From JAXHUM01 sp034189325 (GTDB lineage: Bacteria > Desulfobacterota > DSM-4660 > Desulfatiglandales > Desulfatiglandaceae): a stretch of 26,006 nucleotides of DNA. The stretch covers positions 1 through 26,006 of the forward strand of contig JAXHUM010000053.1 in the NCBI GenBank assembly GCA_034189325.1, given 5' to 3'. The notes below the pieces were generated by a model. That model was not told the DNA's origin. It ran no database searches and saw only the letters and a list, made by a program, of their open reading frames with translations. Made by a program: the position numbers and the translations under genes. Below, piece after piece: positions 1 through 7,437 of the stretch (its first letter is position 1; the number at the start of each line of letters is the position of its first letter).

Positions 1-2
1 AA

Positions 3-89
3 TGGTGCCGAAGGCGGGACTTGAACCCGCACGGGCGTGGCCCACTACCCCCTCAAGATAGCGTGTCTACCAAATTCCACCACTTCGGC
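3..89 (-). tRNA. tRNA-Leu (anticodon GAG)
   Basis: A complete class II tRNA can be folded on the minus strand. The acceptor arms GCCGAAG and CTTCGGC pair over seven bases, with discriminator A and an encoded CCA. The anticodon stem CTATC/GGTAG encloses a loop with anticodon GAG, which reads CUC and CUU leucine codons. A variable arm with a GGGC/GCCC stem is present, as expected for tRNA-Leu, and the T arm contains GGTTCAAGTCC. The gene begins 17 bases after the secG stop, so it is probably cut from the secG transcript. E. coli also places a tRNA-Leu(GAG) gene, leuU, directly after secG. Confidence 0.96.
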
Positions 90-106
90 ACGATGTGTGT
101 GATGTG

Positions 107-436
107 CTAAGGCTTACCTTGGGCCTCTCCGCCCTCCACAGGGGCGGGAGCCTGCTGAGTCGCCGGCGCTTCTGTTTGCTGGACACCCTCCATGATGGAA
201 GATGTGACGCCCTTGCCGAAAAAGATGGAAAGGCTCAGGGAAGTCAACATAAAGATGACGGCTGCGGCCGTGGTCACCTTAGCCAAAAAGGAGGTCGCCC
301 CTGAACTTCCGAAAACGGTCTGGCTCGACCCTCCAAAGGCAGCCCCCATTCCAGCCCCCTTACCTCTCTGAAGCAGAACAATCAGGATGAGGGCCATACA
401 GACGGTGACATGTACAGCAACTAGAATAAGCTTCAA
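107..436 (-). CDS. secG: Preprotein translocase subunit SecG
   Basis: Small inner-membrane subunit of the SecYEG protein-export channel. Two membrane segments are visible, at the N-terminus and around residues 50-72. Between them lies the family signature: LLQRGKGAGMGAAFGG, then a TVFGSSGATSFL-type stretch. The tail is rich in Ala, Pro and Gln, as in many longer SecG proteins. The start chosen here is a TTG at 436, preceded by AGAGGA seven bases upstream. It gives 109 residues beginning MKLILVAVHV, which matches the usual SecG start. The longest frame starts at a TTG at 469 without a ribosome site and would sit almost on the predicted transcription start. The gene lies between tpiA and tRNA-Leu. 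Confidence 0.93.
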   Translation of the reverse strand: MKLILVAVHVTVCMALILIVLLQRGKGAGMGAAFGGSSQTVFGSSGATSFLAKVTTAAAVIFMLTSLSLSIFFGKGVTSSIMEGVQQTEAPATQQAPAPVEGGEAQGKP

Positions 437-479
437 CTTTTCGTCCTCTTGTGAAAAAAAATCTGACAAATAAATTGAT

Positions 480-507
480 AGTATAGCTTAACTTGTCTAT
501 TTTGCAA
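480..507 (-). promoter_or_regulatory. Putative sigma-70 promoter of secG
   Basis: On the minus strand TTGCAA (502-507) and TATACT (480-485) are separated by 16 bases. The -10 element matches five of six consensus bases and the -35 four of six. Transcription would begin near 473 and leave a leader of about 37 bases before the TTG start at 436. The site suggests that secG and tRNA-Leu can be expressed independently of tpiA. It is a prediction from sequence only. Confidence 0.5.
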
Positions 508-562
508 CAATAAAGCGCAAAAATCGGTAAAATCTTTGCCAATGATGGGAATCTCTCCCGGC

Positions 563-1333
563 TCACCCCTTTTGATAGCGGATAATCGGGACAAACGACT
601 CCGCCTTCAAGCTGGCCCCACCTACAAGGGCCCCATCTATATCGGGCTCTGACATGAGAGTGGCAATATTGTCCGGTTTCACGCTTCCGCCGTAGAGGAT
701 TCTGACCCGATCTCCCGTCTCAGATTCGAAATTTTTTCGAAGCCATTCTCGGATAAGCCTATGGACTTCCTGGGCCTGAGCAGGTGATGCTGTTTTACCT
801 GTCCCGATTGCCCACACAGGCTCATAGGCTAGAATAGTCGAGGGCGCCAAACGCTGTTCCGATTTGAAACAGGCCAAAGAGAGGTCCAGCTGGTTTTCGA
901 TGACCTGAAATGTCTTGCCGGCCTCTCTCTCCTCCAGTGTTTCACCCACGCATAAGATCGGAATGAGCCCCACCATGGCCGCGGTCTTTGCTTTTGAGTC
1001 TATGTCTTTACTGGTTTCCTGGAATAGGCTCCTTCTTTCGGAATGTCCCAATATCACGTGGGTACAACCTACGTCCAGAAGCATCTCCCCTGATATCTCA
1101 CCGGTAAAAGCGCCGCTCAATTCGGCATGCATGTTTTGACCACTCAAGAAGATCTTGGAGTCTCCAATCACCTCTCTCACCGCAGGGATAGCCGTAAACG
1201 GGGGAGCCACCAAGACATCTACCCCTTCAATGTCGCCGGTACTGCTCGCTATGGCCTTGACAAGGTGAACGGATTCATCAATCGTCAGATTCATCTTCCA
1301 GTTACCAGCGATCATAGGTCTTCTTTCAGACAT
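563..1333 (-). CDS. tpiA: Triose-phosphate isomerase
   Basis: Cytosolic glycolytic enzyme that interconverts dihydroxyacetone phosphate and glyceraldehyde 3-phosphate. The protein is 256 residues, the usual TIM-barrel length. Catalytic residues are visible: Asn11 and Lys13 in GNWKMN, His97 in ILGHSERR, Glu171 in AYEPVWAIGTG followed by the loop-6 region, and a C-terminal LYGGSVKPDN phosphate-binding segment. The frame is open further to a TTG, but AAGGAGAG lies five bases before the second of two adjacent ATGs, so that ATG is used here. It follows gap in the same direction; pgk, often found between gap and tpiA, is absent. Confidence 0.97.
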   Translation of the reverse strand: MSERRPMIAGNWKMNLTIDESVHLVKAIASSTGDIEGVDVLVAPPFTAIPAVREVIGDSKIFLSGQNMHAELSGAFTGEISGEMLLDVGCTHVILGHSERRSLFQETSKDIDSKAKTAAMVGLIPILCVGETLEEREAGKTFQVIENQLDLSLACFKSEQRLAPSTILAYEPVWAIGTGKTASPAQAQEVHRLIREWLRKNFESETGDRVRILYGGSVKPDNIATLMSEPDIDGALVGGASLKAESFVPIIRYQKG

Positions 1334-1464
1334 CATCTCTCCTTCCAACTATCGCAGAGACTCCCGGCAGAGGCCATGGCCCTGAGCATCGGCCTCCAGT
1401 GATCAATCCTCTTTTCGGGATCTCGCAGGTCAACACGAGGTTTTCGTGGACAGGGTGACCGGTC

Positions 1465-2463
1465 CTACGCGTTTGCTATATGAATGGCCAGGTCAACCAT
1501 TCGGTTGGAATAGCCGAATTCATTATCATACCACGACAGGACTTTGACCATATCTCCGATGACCATGGTAGAGGGGGCGTCGACCGTTGAAGAGACGGCA
1601 GTGCCGTTAAAATCTATGGAGACAAGGGGATCCTCACAGAAGGCAAGGATTCCTTTGAGATGACTCTGTGAGGCCTCCTTTAGGGCCGTATTCACATCCT
1701 CCACTGTTACGGTCTTGCTCAACTGAGCCACCAGGTCGATGACGGAAACATTTGGCGTGGGCACTCGAATAGCCATTCCATTTAACTTGCCCTCGAGCTG
1801 GGGAAGGACCAAAGACACTGCCTTGGCAGCGCCGGTTGTGGTCGGTATCATCGAAAGGGCCGCTGCCCTGGCCCTCCTGAGGTCTTTGTGAGGAAAATCA
1901 AGTAAACGTTGATCGCCCGTGTATGAGTGTGTCGTGGTCATCAGCCCCTTTTCAATGCCGAACTCATCCAGCAGGACCTTGCACACAGGGGCGAGACAAT
2001 TTGTCGTGCAGGAGGCATTTGAGATAATATGATGCTTTTGAGGGTCATATTCAAGATGGTTGACACCAATAACAACCGTGATGTCAGGCCCCTTTGCCGG
2101 CGCTGAGATAATGACCTTTTTGGCCCCTGCCTCCAGATGACCCGCTGCCTTCTCTCTTTCTCTGAAGAGCCCGGTACACTCAAATACCGTTTGAATGTCC
2201 ATGTCGCCCCATGGTAGCTTGGCAGGATCCCTTTCGGTCAGTATTTCAATCTTCTTATCATTGACGATAAGTGTGTTTCCCTCGCAACCGACCTCTGCAT
2301 CCAGAATTCCGTGGGCCGAATCATACTTCAAAAGGTGGGCAAGGGTCTCAGGGTCTGTGAGATCATTGATAGCCACAAAGTCTATATCCTTGTTCTTAAA
2401 CCCCGCCCGAAAAACCATCCTGCCTATTCGTCCAAAACCATTAATAGCGACTTTTTGGGTCAT
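1465..2463 (-). CDS. gap: Glyceraldehyde-3-phosphate dehydrogenase, type I
   Basis: Phosphorylating GAPDH that makes 1,3-bisphosphoglycerate with NAD(P). The 332 residues match the family length. The N-terminal Rossmann motif INGFGRIGR is present. Catalytic Cys152 is in SNASCTTNCL and His179 in TTTHSYTGDQ. An aspartate near residue 34 (INDLTD) after the second beta strand favours NAD+ over NADP+, an inference from known family members. The ATG is preceded by AGGAGG at seven bases, the best ribosome site in this part of the window, which fits high expression. About 130 bases separate it from tpiA, with no open frame that resembles pgk. Confidence 0.97.
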   Translation of the reverse strand: MTQKVAINGFGRIGRMVFRAGFKNKDIDFVAINDLTDPETLAHLLKYDSAHGILDAEVGCEGNTLIVNDKKIEILTERDPAKLPWGDMDIQTVFECTGLFREREKAAGHLEAGAKKVIISAPAKGPDITVVIGVNHLEYDPQKHHIISNASCTTNCLAPVCKVLLDEFGIEKGLMTTTHSYTGDQRLLDFPHKDLRRARAAALSMIPTTTGAAKAVSLVLPQLEGKLNGMAIRVPTPNVSVIDLVAQLSKTVTVEDVNTALKEASQSHLKGILAFCEDPLVSIDFNGTAVSSTVDAPSTMVIGDMVKVLSWYDNEFGYSNRMVDLAIHIANA

Positions 2464-2549
2464 ATAGTGCCTCCTGATTACTTATAGGTTGGCTGCCTTG
2501 GCAACCTGTGAAAATGTTTAATACAGGATATAAATCCCTCCATCACACT

Positions 2550-3020
2550 CTACCGGGCGATCTCCTTATCAGTCATGTATAACGTCATGATGATGGCATC
2601 TTCTCCGGTATCACGATAGTATCGCCGCCTTCGTCCTGTCTCCACAAAGCCGGCTTTACGATACAGGCCTCTGGCAATTGAATTTGACGGCCTTACTTCC
2701 AGCCAAATCCCTTGGATCCTGTTCGACCGACCTTGGTCGATCATCTTGGATAACAGGAGATGCCCCAGTCCCTGCTTTCGCCTCTTTCCATGGACAGCGA
2801 TATTCATCAAATGAATCTCATCGGCAAACATCCAGAAACAGATATATCCGGTAACTATTCCATCTGCCAAGAGGACCCACAGGTGCGAGACAGTTCTTGT
2901 CACTTCCTCTTTAAAAGAGTCGATGCTCCAGGGAGATAGAAAAGAAGACTTCTCGATTAAGAGGATATCGCTCTCAAAAAGAGGGAAGTCCTTCTCCCTG
3001 ATTTCCGTGAGCAGAATCAT
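2550..3020 (-). CDS. rimI: Ribosomal-protein-alanine N-acetyltransferase RimI
   Basis: GNAT-fold acetyltransferase that in known cases acetylates the N-terminal alanine of ribosomal protein S18. Of its 156 residues, the acetyl-CoA loop is around 78-89 (GKRRKQGLGHLL). The RimI block WLEVRPSN...ARGLYRKAGF at 106-125 contains Glu108 and Tyr120, which align with the catalytic Glu and Tyr of E. coli RimI. The C-terminus has the characteristic YY...EDAIIM segment. The start overlaps the EIIA stop as ATGA and has no clear ribosome site, which suggests translational coupling. It is the last gene of the rpoN-hpf-ptsN-EIIA group. RimI is the best name, though substrate range cannot be read from sequence. 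Confidence 0.92.
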   Translation of the reverse strand: MILLTEIREKDFPLFESDILLIEKSSFLSPWSIDSFKEEVTRTVSHLWVLLADGIVTGYICFWMFADEIHLMNIAVHGKRRKQGLGHLLLSKMIDQGRSNRIQGIWLEVRPSNSIARGLYRKAGFVETGRRRRYYRDTGEDAIIMTLYMTDKEIAR

Positions 3021-3418
3021 TCCGGTTCGAGCAATTTTCCGGCTAAGGCAATGCTCCGCCGGCCGGCCTGTTGGGCCTTTTCGCCAAGCTCGGCCAGAGT
3101 CATTCGATCCCGCACCTGCGCAACAGCAACAACCATAGGCAAATTGACACCGGTCAAGACTTCAATTTTTTCTTCTTTCAAGAAAGGCAAGCTCAGATTG
3201 GTGGGCGTGCCGCCAAACATGTCCGTAAGAACCAGTACACCTTGTCCCTGGTCAAGGTTTGATATCTTTTCAGATATAACCTTCAACAATTCTTCACTGT
3301 CGATTCCCTGTGTTATAGAGATTGCCTCAGCCGCCTCCAGTCCACCTACAATGAATTCAGCAGCGCTTATGAATTCCTGTCCCAGATCACAATGAGCAAT
3401 AATCAATAAACCTATCAT
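3017..3418 (-). CDS. PTS mannose-family EIIA domain protein
   Basis: Single-domain EIIA protein of the mannose (PTS type-4) family, 133 residues. The N-terminal IGLLIIAHCDLG contains His9, the expected phosphorylation site. A central VLVLTDMFGGTPTN segment is diagnostic of the family. No EIIB, EIIC or EIID gene is nearby, so sugar transport by this locus is unlikely. In deltaproteobacteria such stand-alone EIIA genes usually sit in rpoN-linked regulatory PTS clusters; that role here is inferred. The start has AGGA five bases upstream. It follows ptsN by 27 bases and overlaps rimI by four. Its phosphate donor (HPr, enzyme I) is not in the window. Confidence 0.93.
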   Translation of the reverse strand: MIGLLIIAHCDLGQEFISAAEFIVGGLEAAEAISITQGIDSEELLKVISEKISNLDQGQGVLVLTDMFGGTPTNLSLPFLKEEKIEVLTGVNLPMVVAVAQVRDRMTLAELGEKAQQAGRRSIALAGKLLEPE

Positions 3419-3445
3419 GGCATTCCTGCGTGTCCTGATCAGGTA

Positions 3446-3907
3446 TCAAGATTCCCTGTCGGTTTGGATAATCGTCTGATACAGCTCAGCCCTTGTCGAG
3501 GCCTCCATCAGTCTTTTTCTGAAAGAGGAGCTTTTGAGTAATTTTGCTATTCTTGCCAAGATTTGAAGGTGGGTCCCGGAAGAATTCTCAGGGGCAATAA
3601 GGAGAAAAAAGAGGTGAGCAGGCCGACCGTCAATGGAATCAAAGTCAAGGCCTTCTCTGCTCCTCCCAAAAGAGATAATCGGATGCCTGGCGCTACTCAA
3701 TTTTCCATGGGGTATGGCCACCCCATCACCAATACCGGTACTGCCTAAACGTTCTCTCTCTATCAAGACTTTGACCAGGCTCTCCTTGTCAACCGAGGGG
3801 TCGTGGTCTGATATTGCTCCAGCCAGTTCTTCGAGAACGTTCTTTTTGTCTTCAGCTTTCAACTCCAGAATAACATTAACTTCTTTTAAGATCTCAACAA
3901 GCTCCAT
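3446..3907 (-). CDS. ptsN: PTS nitrogen regulatory protein EIIA(Ntr)
   Basis: EIIA(Ntr)-like phosphoacceptor of 153 residues (PTS EIIA type-2 domain). The conserved segment RERLGSTGIGDGVAIPHGK is present, with His67 as the expected phosphorylated residue, followed by the family pattern ...FFLLIAPENSSGTHLQILARIAKLL. In proteobacteria PtsN is phosphorylated by PtsP/NPr and affects nitrogen, potassium and stress responses; no output domain is visible here. It lies between hpf and the EIIA(Man) gene, the position where many relatives carry ptsN, hprK or rapZ. Start is ATG with only a weak GGAT upstream. Confidence 0.94.
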   Translation of the reverse strand: MELVEILKEVNVILELKAEDKKNVLEELAGAISDHDPSVDKESLVKVLIERERLGSTGIGDGVAIPHGKLSSARHPIISFGRSREGLDFDSIDGRPAHLFFLLIAPENSSGTHLQILARIAKLLKSSSFRKRLMEASTRAELYQTIIQTDRES

Positions 3908-3968
3908 AACATCATCCGATGACTAAGTAGTACCTATTCAAAATAGCGCGGTTAACCCAGAAACCGAA

Positions 3969-4508
3969 TTATCCGGATGGTTGGATCAGCCCCAGATTCC
4001 CATCCCCTCGCTTGTATATAACGTTGATCTCTCTCGATTTGGCGTTTCTGAACACGAGAAAGTCCTGTCTCGAGAGGTTGAGTTGCATGGCGGCTTCCTC
4101 CGGGTCCATGGGCTTACCGTCTACCTTTTCGACCTCTATCACCGGTTCTTGGGCGGCAATAGCTGATGCATCTTCCGTCTCTTCCGCGATGGTTGCGCCT
4201 TCTCCCCTTATATTCTCAGAACGATGATTTCTCACTTTCGACAGATGTCTTTTTACCTGTTTCTCGATCTTGTCCATAACCTGATCGATGGCCGAGTACA
4301 TGTCTCCGGTTTCTTCAACGCCCTTGATGATTGTCCCATTCAGGCTGAGCGTGACATCCGCCTGATGCCTGAATTTCTCTACGGTCAATACTATGTGGGC
4401 CTCCAGGGGAGAATCCAAGTATTTGTTGATTTTTGAAATCTTATCCTCTGCATAAGACTTTAAGCTTTCCATTGGTTCAGTGTGCCTAAATGTCACTGAA
4501 ATATCCAT
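3969..4508 (-). CDS. hpf: Ribosome hibernation promoting factor, long form
   Basis: Long-type HPF (179 residues). The N-terminal part (about 1-100) is the S30AE/RaiA fold that binds the decoding region of the 30S subunit: MDISVTFRHTEP, then helix and HQADVTLSLNG. A charged linker follows. The C-terminal domain (about 125-179) has the conserved PMDPEEAAMQLNLSRQDFLVFRNA stretch, which in the long family drives 100S ribosome dimer formation. E. coli's short HPF lacks this domain. The ATG has a strong GAGGAGG ribosome site. The gene is directly downstream of rpoN (49 bases), a widely conserved linkage. Confidence 0.96.
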   Translation of the reverse strand: MDISVTFRHTEPMESLKSYAEDKISKINKYLDSPLEAHIVLTVEKFRHQADVTLSLNGTIIKGVEETGDMYSAIDQVMDKIEKQVKRHLSKVRNHRSENIRGEGATIAEETEDASAIAAQEPVIEVEKVDGKPMDPEEAAMQLNLSRQDFLVFRNAKSREINVIYKRGDGNLGLIQPSG

Positions 4509-4557
4509 AGGGTTTCCTCCTCAAACATATGAGAGCAAAATAGGTTTCAATCAAAAA

Positions 4558-6024
4558 TCAGAAATTTGCCTCACTGTGTATTTTCCTCTTCCTTGAAGGC
4601 AAAATGCCCATGGTCTCCCTATACTTGGCAACAGTCCGACGAGCAATCTTCATGTTCAGTTTTTTTAGAATGACTGAGATTTCTTCATCGCTATAGGGCT
4701 TCTCTTTATTCTCCAGTTTGACTATCTTGCGAATCTGTTCTCTCACGCTTTCCGAGGCTACGGAGTCTCCATCAACAGTGCTCACCGAACTATTGAAAAA
4801 GAATTTCAGTTCAAAGGTACCTTGCGGTGTGTAGACGTATTTATTCGTAGTCACCCTGCTGATGGTCGACTCGTGCATCTGTATGTCCTCGGCTACATCG
4901 CGAAGGACAAGGGGCCTGAGATAGCCGATCCCATGATCGAGAAAACCTCTCTGGAATCGTACGATGCTCTCTGTAACCCGAAAAATGGTTCTCTGACGTT
5001 GATGAATACTCTTTATTAACCAGGCCGCCGACCTCAGTTTCTCCTGCACATATGACTTGGCACTGTCGGCCATTCCGGCTTTGTTCCGAAAGACCTCTTT
5101 ATAGTAGGAGTTAATGCGCAGTTTTGGGAGGCCGTCTTCATTTTGGACGATTTCATAATCATCACCCACTTTAAAGACATATATATCGGGCGTGATGTAG
5201 ACTGTCTCGTCCTCTGAATAACTCCTGCCCGGCTTGGGCTCGAAACCTCGAATAACGGTCAAAGCTAAAAAAATTTCTTTAACGGGGACACCCAACTTCT
5301 TGGCGATCCTGTCGTACTGCCTATTTTCAAGATCCTTGAGGTGATCCATAATGATTTTTTCAACAATCGTCCCTCCAAGATTCTGGGATCGGGCCTGAAT
5401 GAGGAGTGATTCCCGAGTATCCCGAGCAGCCACACCAACAGGATCGAAGTTCTGGATTAGTCGAAGGGTCCAAAGGACCTGTTCAAGAGGACACTCCGTA
5501 AAGGTGCTGATCTCTTCCAATGATACATCGAGATAGCCGTCGTCGTTCAAGTTGCCTAGGATAAGCGTGCCGATCGCCTTTTCTTTCTCGTCACAATGAC
5601 TCATATTCAACTGCCACATAAGGTGGGAAAAAAGGCTCGATTTCGAGGCTGTCATGCTCTCAAAGGAGGGGAGATCTCTATCGTCGCGCGGCGACGGATC
5701 GGCATAATCGGTATAGGATGTTGTGCTGTATTCAGACAGGTAGGCTTCCCAGTCGATATCATCCTGAACCCGTTCCTCGTTGGCAACTTCCGCGGCATCA
5801 GGAAGGTCCAGGTCGCTCTCCGTTTTGTCGCTCTCCGACTTAACATCCTCAGCCAGGTCACTGGTGGTCTGATCCTCCAGAACAGGATTTTCCTCCAGTT
5901 CCTGGTTGATGTTTTCCAGAAGCTCCTGTCTGGAGAGCTGGAGGAGCTTGATCGCCTGCTGCAGCTGGGGGGTCATCACCAATTGCTGGGTCAGGCTCAA
6001 AGATTGTCTTAGTTCTAAAACCAT
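4558..6024 (-). CDS. rpoN: RNA polymerase sigma-54 factor
   Basis: Sigma-54, which directs RNA polymerase to -24/-12 promoters and needs an AAA+ activator. The 488 residues show all regions. Region I (1-50) is glutamine- and leucine-rich, beginning with LRQSLSLTQQLVMTPQLQQAIKLL. Region II (about 50-115) is acidic and variable. The core-binding domain runs through the middle. A helix-turn-helix lies near RDVAEDIQMHESTISRVTTNKY. The RpoN box ARRTVAKYRE is at 461-470. The ribosome site is poor (no AGGAGG-like run before the ATG), and an unusual palindromic spacer lies immediately upstream. Genes before it are lptC-lptA-lptB, after it hpf and ptsN. Confidence 0.98.
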   Translation of the reverse strand: MVLELRQSLSLTQQLVMTPQLQQAIKLLQLSRQELLENINQELEENPVLEDQTTSDLAEDVKSESDKTESDLDLPDAAEVANEERVQDDIDWEAYLSEYSTTSYTDYADPSPRDDRDLPSFESMTASKSSLFSHLMWQLNMSHCDEKEKAIGTLILGNLNDDGYLDVSLEEISTFTECPLEQVLWTLRLIQNFDPVGVAARDTRESLLIQARSQNLGGTIVEKIIMDHLKDLENRQYDRIAKKLGVPVKEIFLALTVIRGFEPKPGRSYSEDETVYITPDIYVFKVGDDYEIVQNEDGLPKLRINSYYKEVFRNKAGMADSAKSYVQEKLRSAAWLIKSIHQRQRTIFRVTESIVRFQRGFLDHGIGYLRPLVLRDVAEDIQMHESTISRVTTNKYVYTPQGTFELKFFFNSSVSTVDGDSVASESVREQIRKIVKLENKEKPYSDEEISVILKKLNMKIARRTVAKYRETMGILPSRKRKIHSEANF

Positions 6025-6035
6025 AAGTAGCCGTC

Positions 6036-6153
6036 AAAAAACCGATTAATATCTATCCTTCGGATTATCTTCGAGCATCCCCCGGGGATTGACCGGCGTA
6101 GCGATTCTGCCGGACTTAGAAAACTGTATCGAAGGATGGACAGCAGTTAATCG
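6036..6153 (-). repeat. Nested inverted repeats plus T6 in the lptB-rpoN spacer
   Basis: The spacer is almost wholly built of inverted repeats. Outer arms are CGATTAA/TTAATCG at 6147-6153 and 6043-6049. Inner arms are ATCCTTCG/CGAAGGAT at 6130-6137 and 6055-6062. Inside these lie a CCGGC/GCCGG hairpin (6093-6097 with 6109-6113) and a 13-base near-palindrome at 6077-6089. In the minus-strand RNA the outer arm is followed, after one G, by six U (6036-6041), 11 bases before the rpoN ATG. This could be a weak terminator or attenuator, or an RNA element in the rpoN leader. The pairing is seen; any function is inferred. Confidence 0.55.
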
Positions 6154-6154
6154 A

Positions 6155-6883
6155 CTATAAACGAAAGTCCTCTCCCAAATAGACGCTTCGTACTATCTCG
6201 CTCCGGACGATCTTTTCCGGAGGGCCATGCTCCACGATCTTTCCTTTTGTGATTATACACGCGTTGTCACAGATACTCAACATTTCACGAACATTGTGGT
6301 CGGATATTATGATACCGAGGCCGCGGTTTTTCAGTTGCTTGATAATCTGTTTTATGTCATCCAGGGCAAGGGGATCGATCCCGGCAAAAGGCTCATCAAG
6401 GAGCATGAACCTCGGCTCAGTAACCAGGGCCCTCGTAATCTCTAATCTCCTTCGTTCCCCTCCTGAAAGAAGTGAGGCCTTCTGCTTTGCCAGGTGCGAG
6501 ATGTTAAGCTCTGAAAGCAGCCCTGCAAGGCGTGACTTCCTTTCCTGCGCTGAGATATCCAGGGTCTCCAGGACAACAAGCAAGTTCTGCTCAACCGTTA
6601 ACTTCCGAAAAACGGAGGGTTCCTGGGCCAAATAGTTTATCCCTTTCCTGGCCCTGAGATACATGGGATCGTGGGTAATGTCCGTCCCGTCAAGCAGCAC
6701 CTGACCTTCGTCAGGCCTTGTCAGACCGGCCATCATATAGAATGTCGTGGTTTTCCCAGCTCCGTTAGGTCCCAAGAGGCCCACGATCTCTTCCCTCTCG
6801 CACCCTATGCTGACACCGTCAACAACCCTCTTTCCGCCATAGGTCTTTGCCAGGTCCTCTGCTTGCAGCATTGTCAGTGTCAT
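6155..6883 (-). CDS. lptB: LPS export ABC transporter ATP-binding protein LptB
   Basis: Cytoplasmic ATPase of the LptB2FG complex that drives lipopolysaccharide out of the inner membrane. The 242 residues carry Walker A GPNGAGKT (38-45), Q-loop Gln87 in LAQEPSVFRKLTV (a segment typical of LptB), signature LSGGE (139-143), Walker B MLLDEPFAGIDP with Glu164, and switch His196 in SDHNVRE. The C-terminus VYLGEDFRL is the LptB ending. It lies 11 bases after lptA and before rpoN, the standard order in proteobacteria. A GGGA directly before the first ATG makes the exact start (residue 1 or 5) uncertain. lptF and lptG are not in the window. Confidence 0.97.
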   Translation of the reverse strand: MTLTMLQAEDLAKTYGGKRVVDGVSIGCEREEIVGLLGPNGAGKTTTFYMMAGLTRPDEGQVLLDGTDITHDPMYLRARKGINYLAQEPSVFRKLTVEQNLLVVLETLDISAQERKSRLAGLLSELNISHLAKQKASLLSGGERRRLEITRALVTEPRFMLLDEPFAGIDPLALDDIKQIIKQLKNRGLGIIISDHNVREMLSICDNACIITKGKIVEHGPPEKIVRSEIVRSVYLGEDFRL

Positions 6884-6894
6884 TCCCTAAAGAC

Positions 6895-7437
6895 TCACTG
6901 ATTTTCCCGCCTGGGAAAAATGACCGCCTTGACTCTCTTGTCTTTAGAGCTCTCCACAATACTCCGATTTTCCTTTAAGAAAATAAGGATTCGATCTCCC
7001 TCCACGAAATCGCTTCCCTGTTTCACAACGGGGTTGCCTGTGAGGACCATTTTTTCTTCCTGTTGATAATACACTGCCTTTTCCGCGGTAGCCAGACCTC
7101 CCTCTGTACGATCGATTCTTACATCCCCGGTAGCCACTATCTTGTCTATCTTCAGTTGTTCTTCGGTATTGTCCTTGCTTGGAGAGGAATCCCTGTAAAA
7201 GACAAGCAGCTTTTGGCAGTCGATAGTAAACTCCTCTTTTTTCGCATTGACTTGGTCTACAAAGGTGACGATCTTTTGTATATCGTCAATTTCAAGGGTC
7301 TTTGATTTGATGACTAACGGCTTTGAGGCAGCCTTTTCACTCTCTTGCTCGCCTCGAGCCGACCTATTCATTCCCAACACCAGGACCCAGGCCAAGAGAA
7401 AAACAAGGCTGAAGGTGAGGAATCGAGGTCTACCCAT
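6895..7437 (-). CDS. lptA: LPS transport periplasmic protein LptA
   Basis: Periplasmic bridge protein of the Lpt pathway (OstA/LptA fold), 180 residues. An N-terminal signal peptide is visible: basic MGRPR, hydrophobic stretch to about residue 22, cleavage likely near SARG. The mature part has the beta-rich OstA pattern, including DKIVATGDVRI, GGLATAEKAVYYQQEEKMVLTGNPVVKQG and VEGDRILIFLKEN. The sequence is poorly conserved between species, so the name rests on these motifs together with its place between lptC and lptB. Its ATG shares one base with the lptC stop (TAATG), which suggests coupled translation. Confidence 0.92.
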   Translation of the reverse strand: MGRPRFLTFSLVFLLAWVLVLGMNRSARGEQESEKAASKPLVIKSKTLEIDDIQKIVTFVDQVNAKKEEFTIDCQKLLVFYRDSSPSKDNTEEQLKIDKIVATGDVRIDRTEGGLATAEKAVYYQQEEKMVLTGNPVVKQGSDFVEGDRILIFLKENRSIVESSKDKRVKAVIFPRRENQ

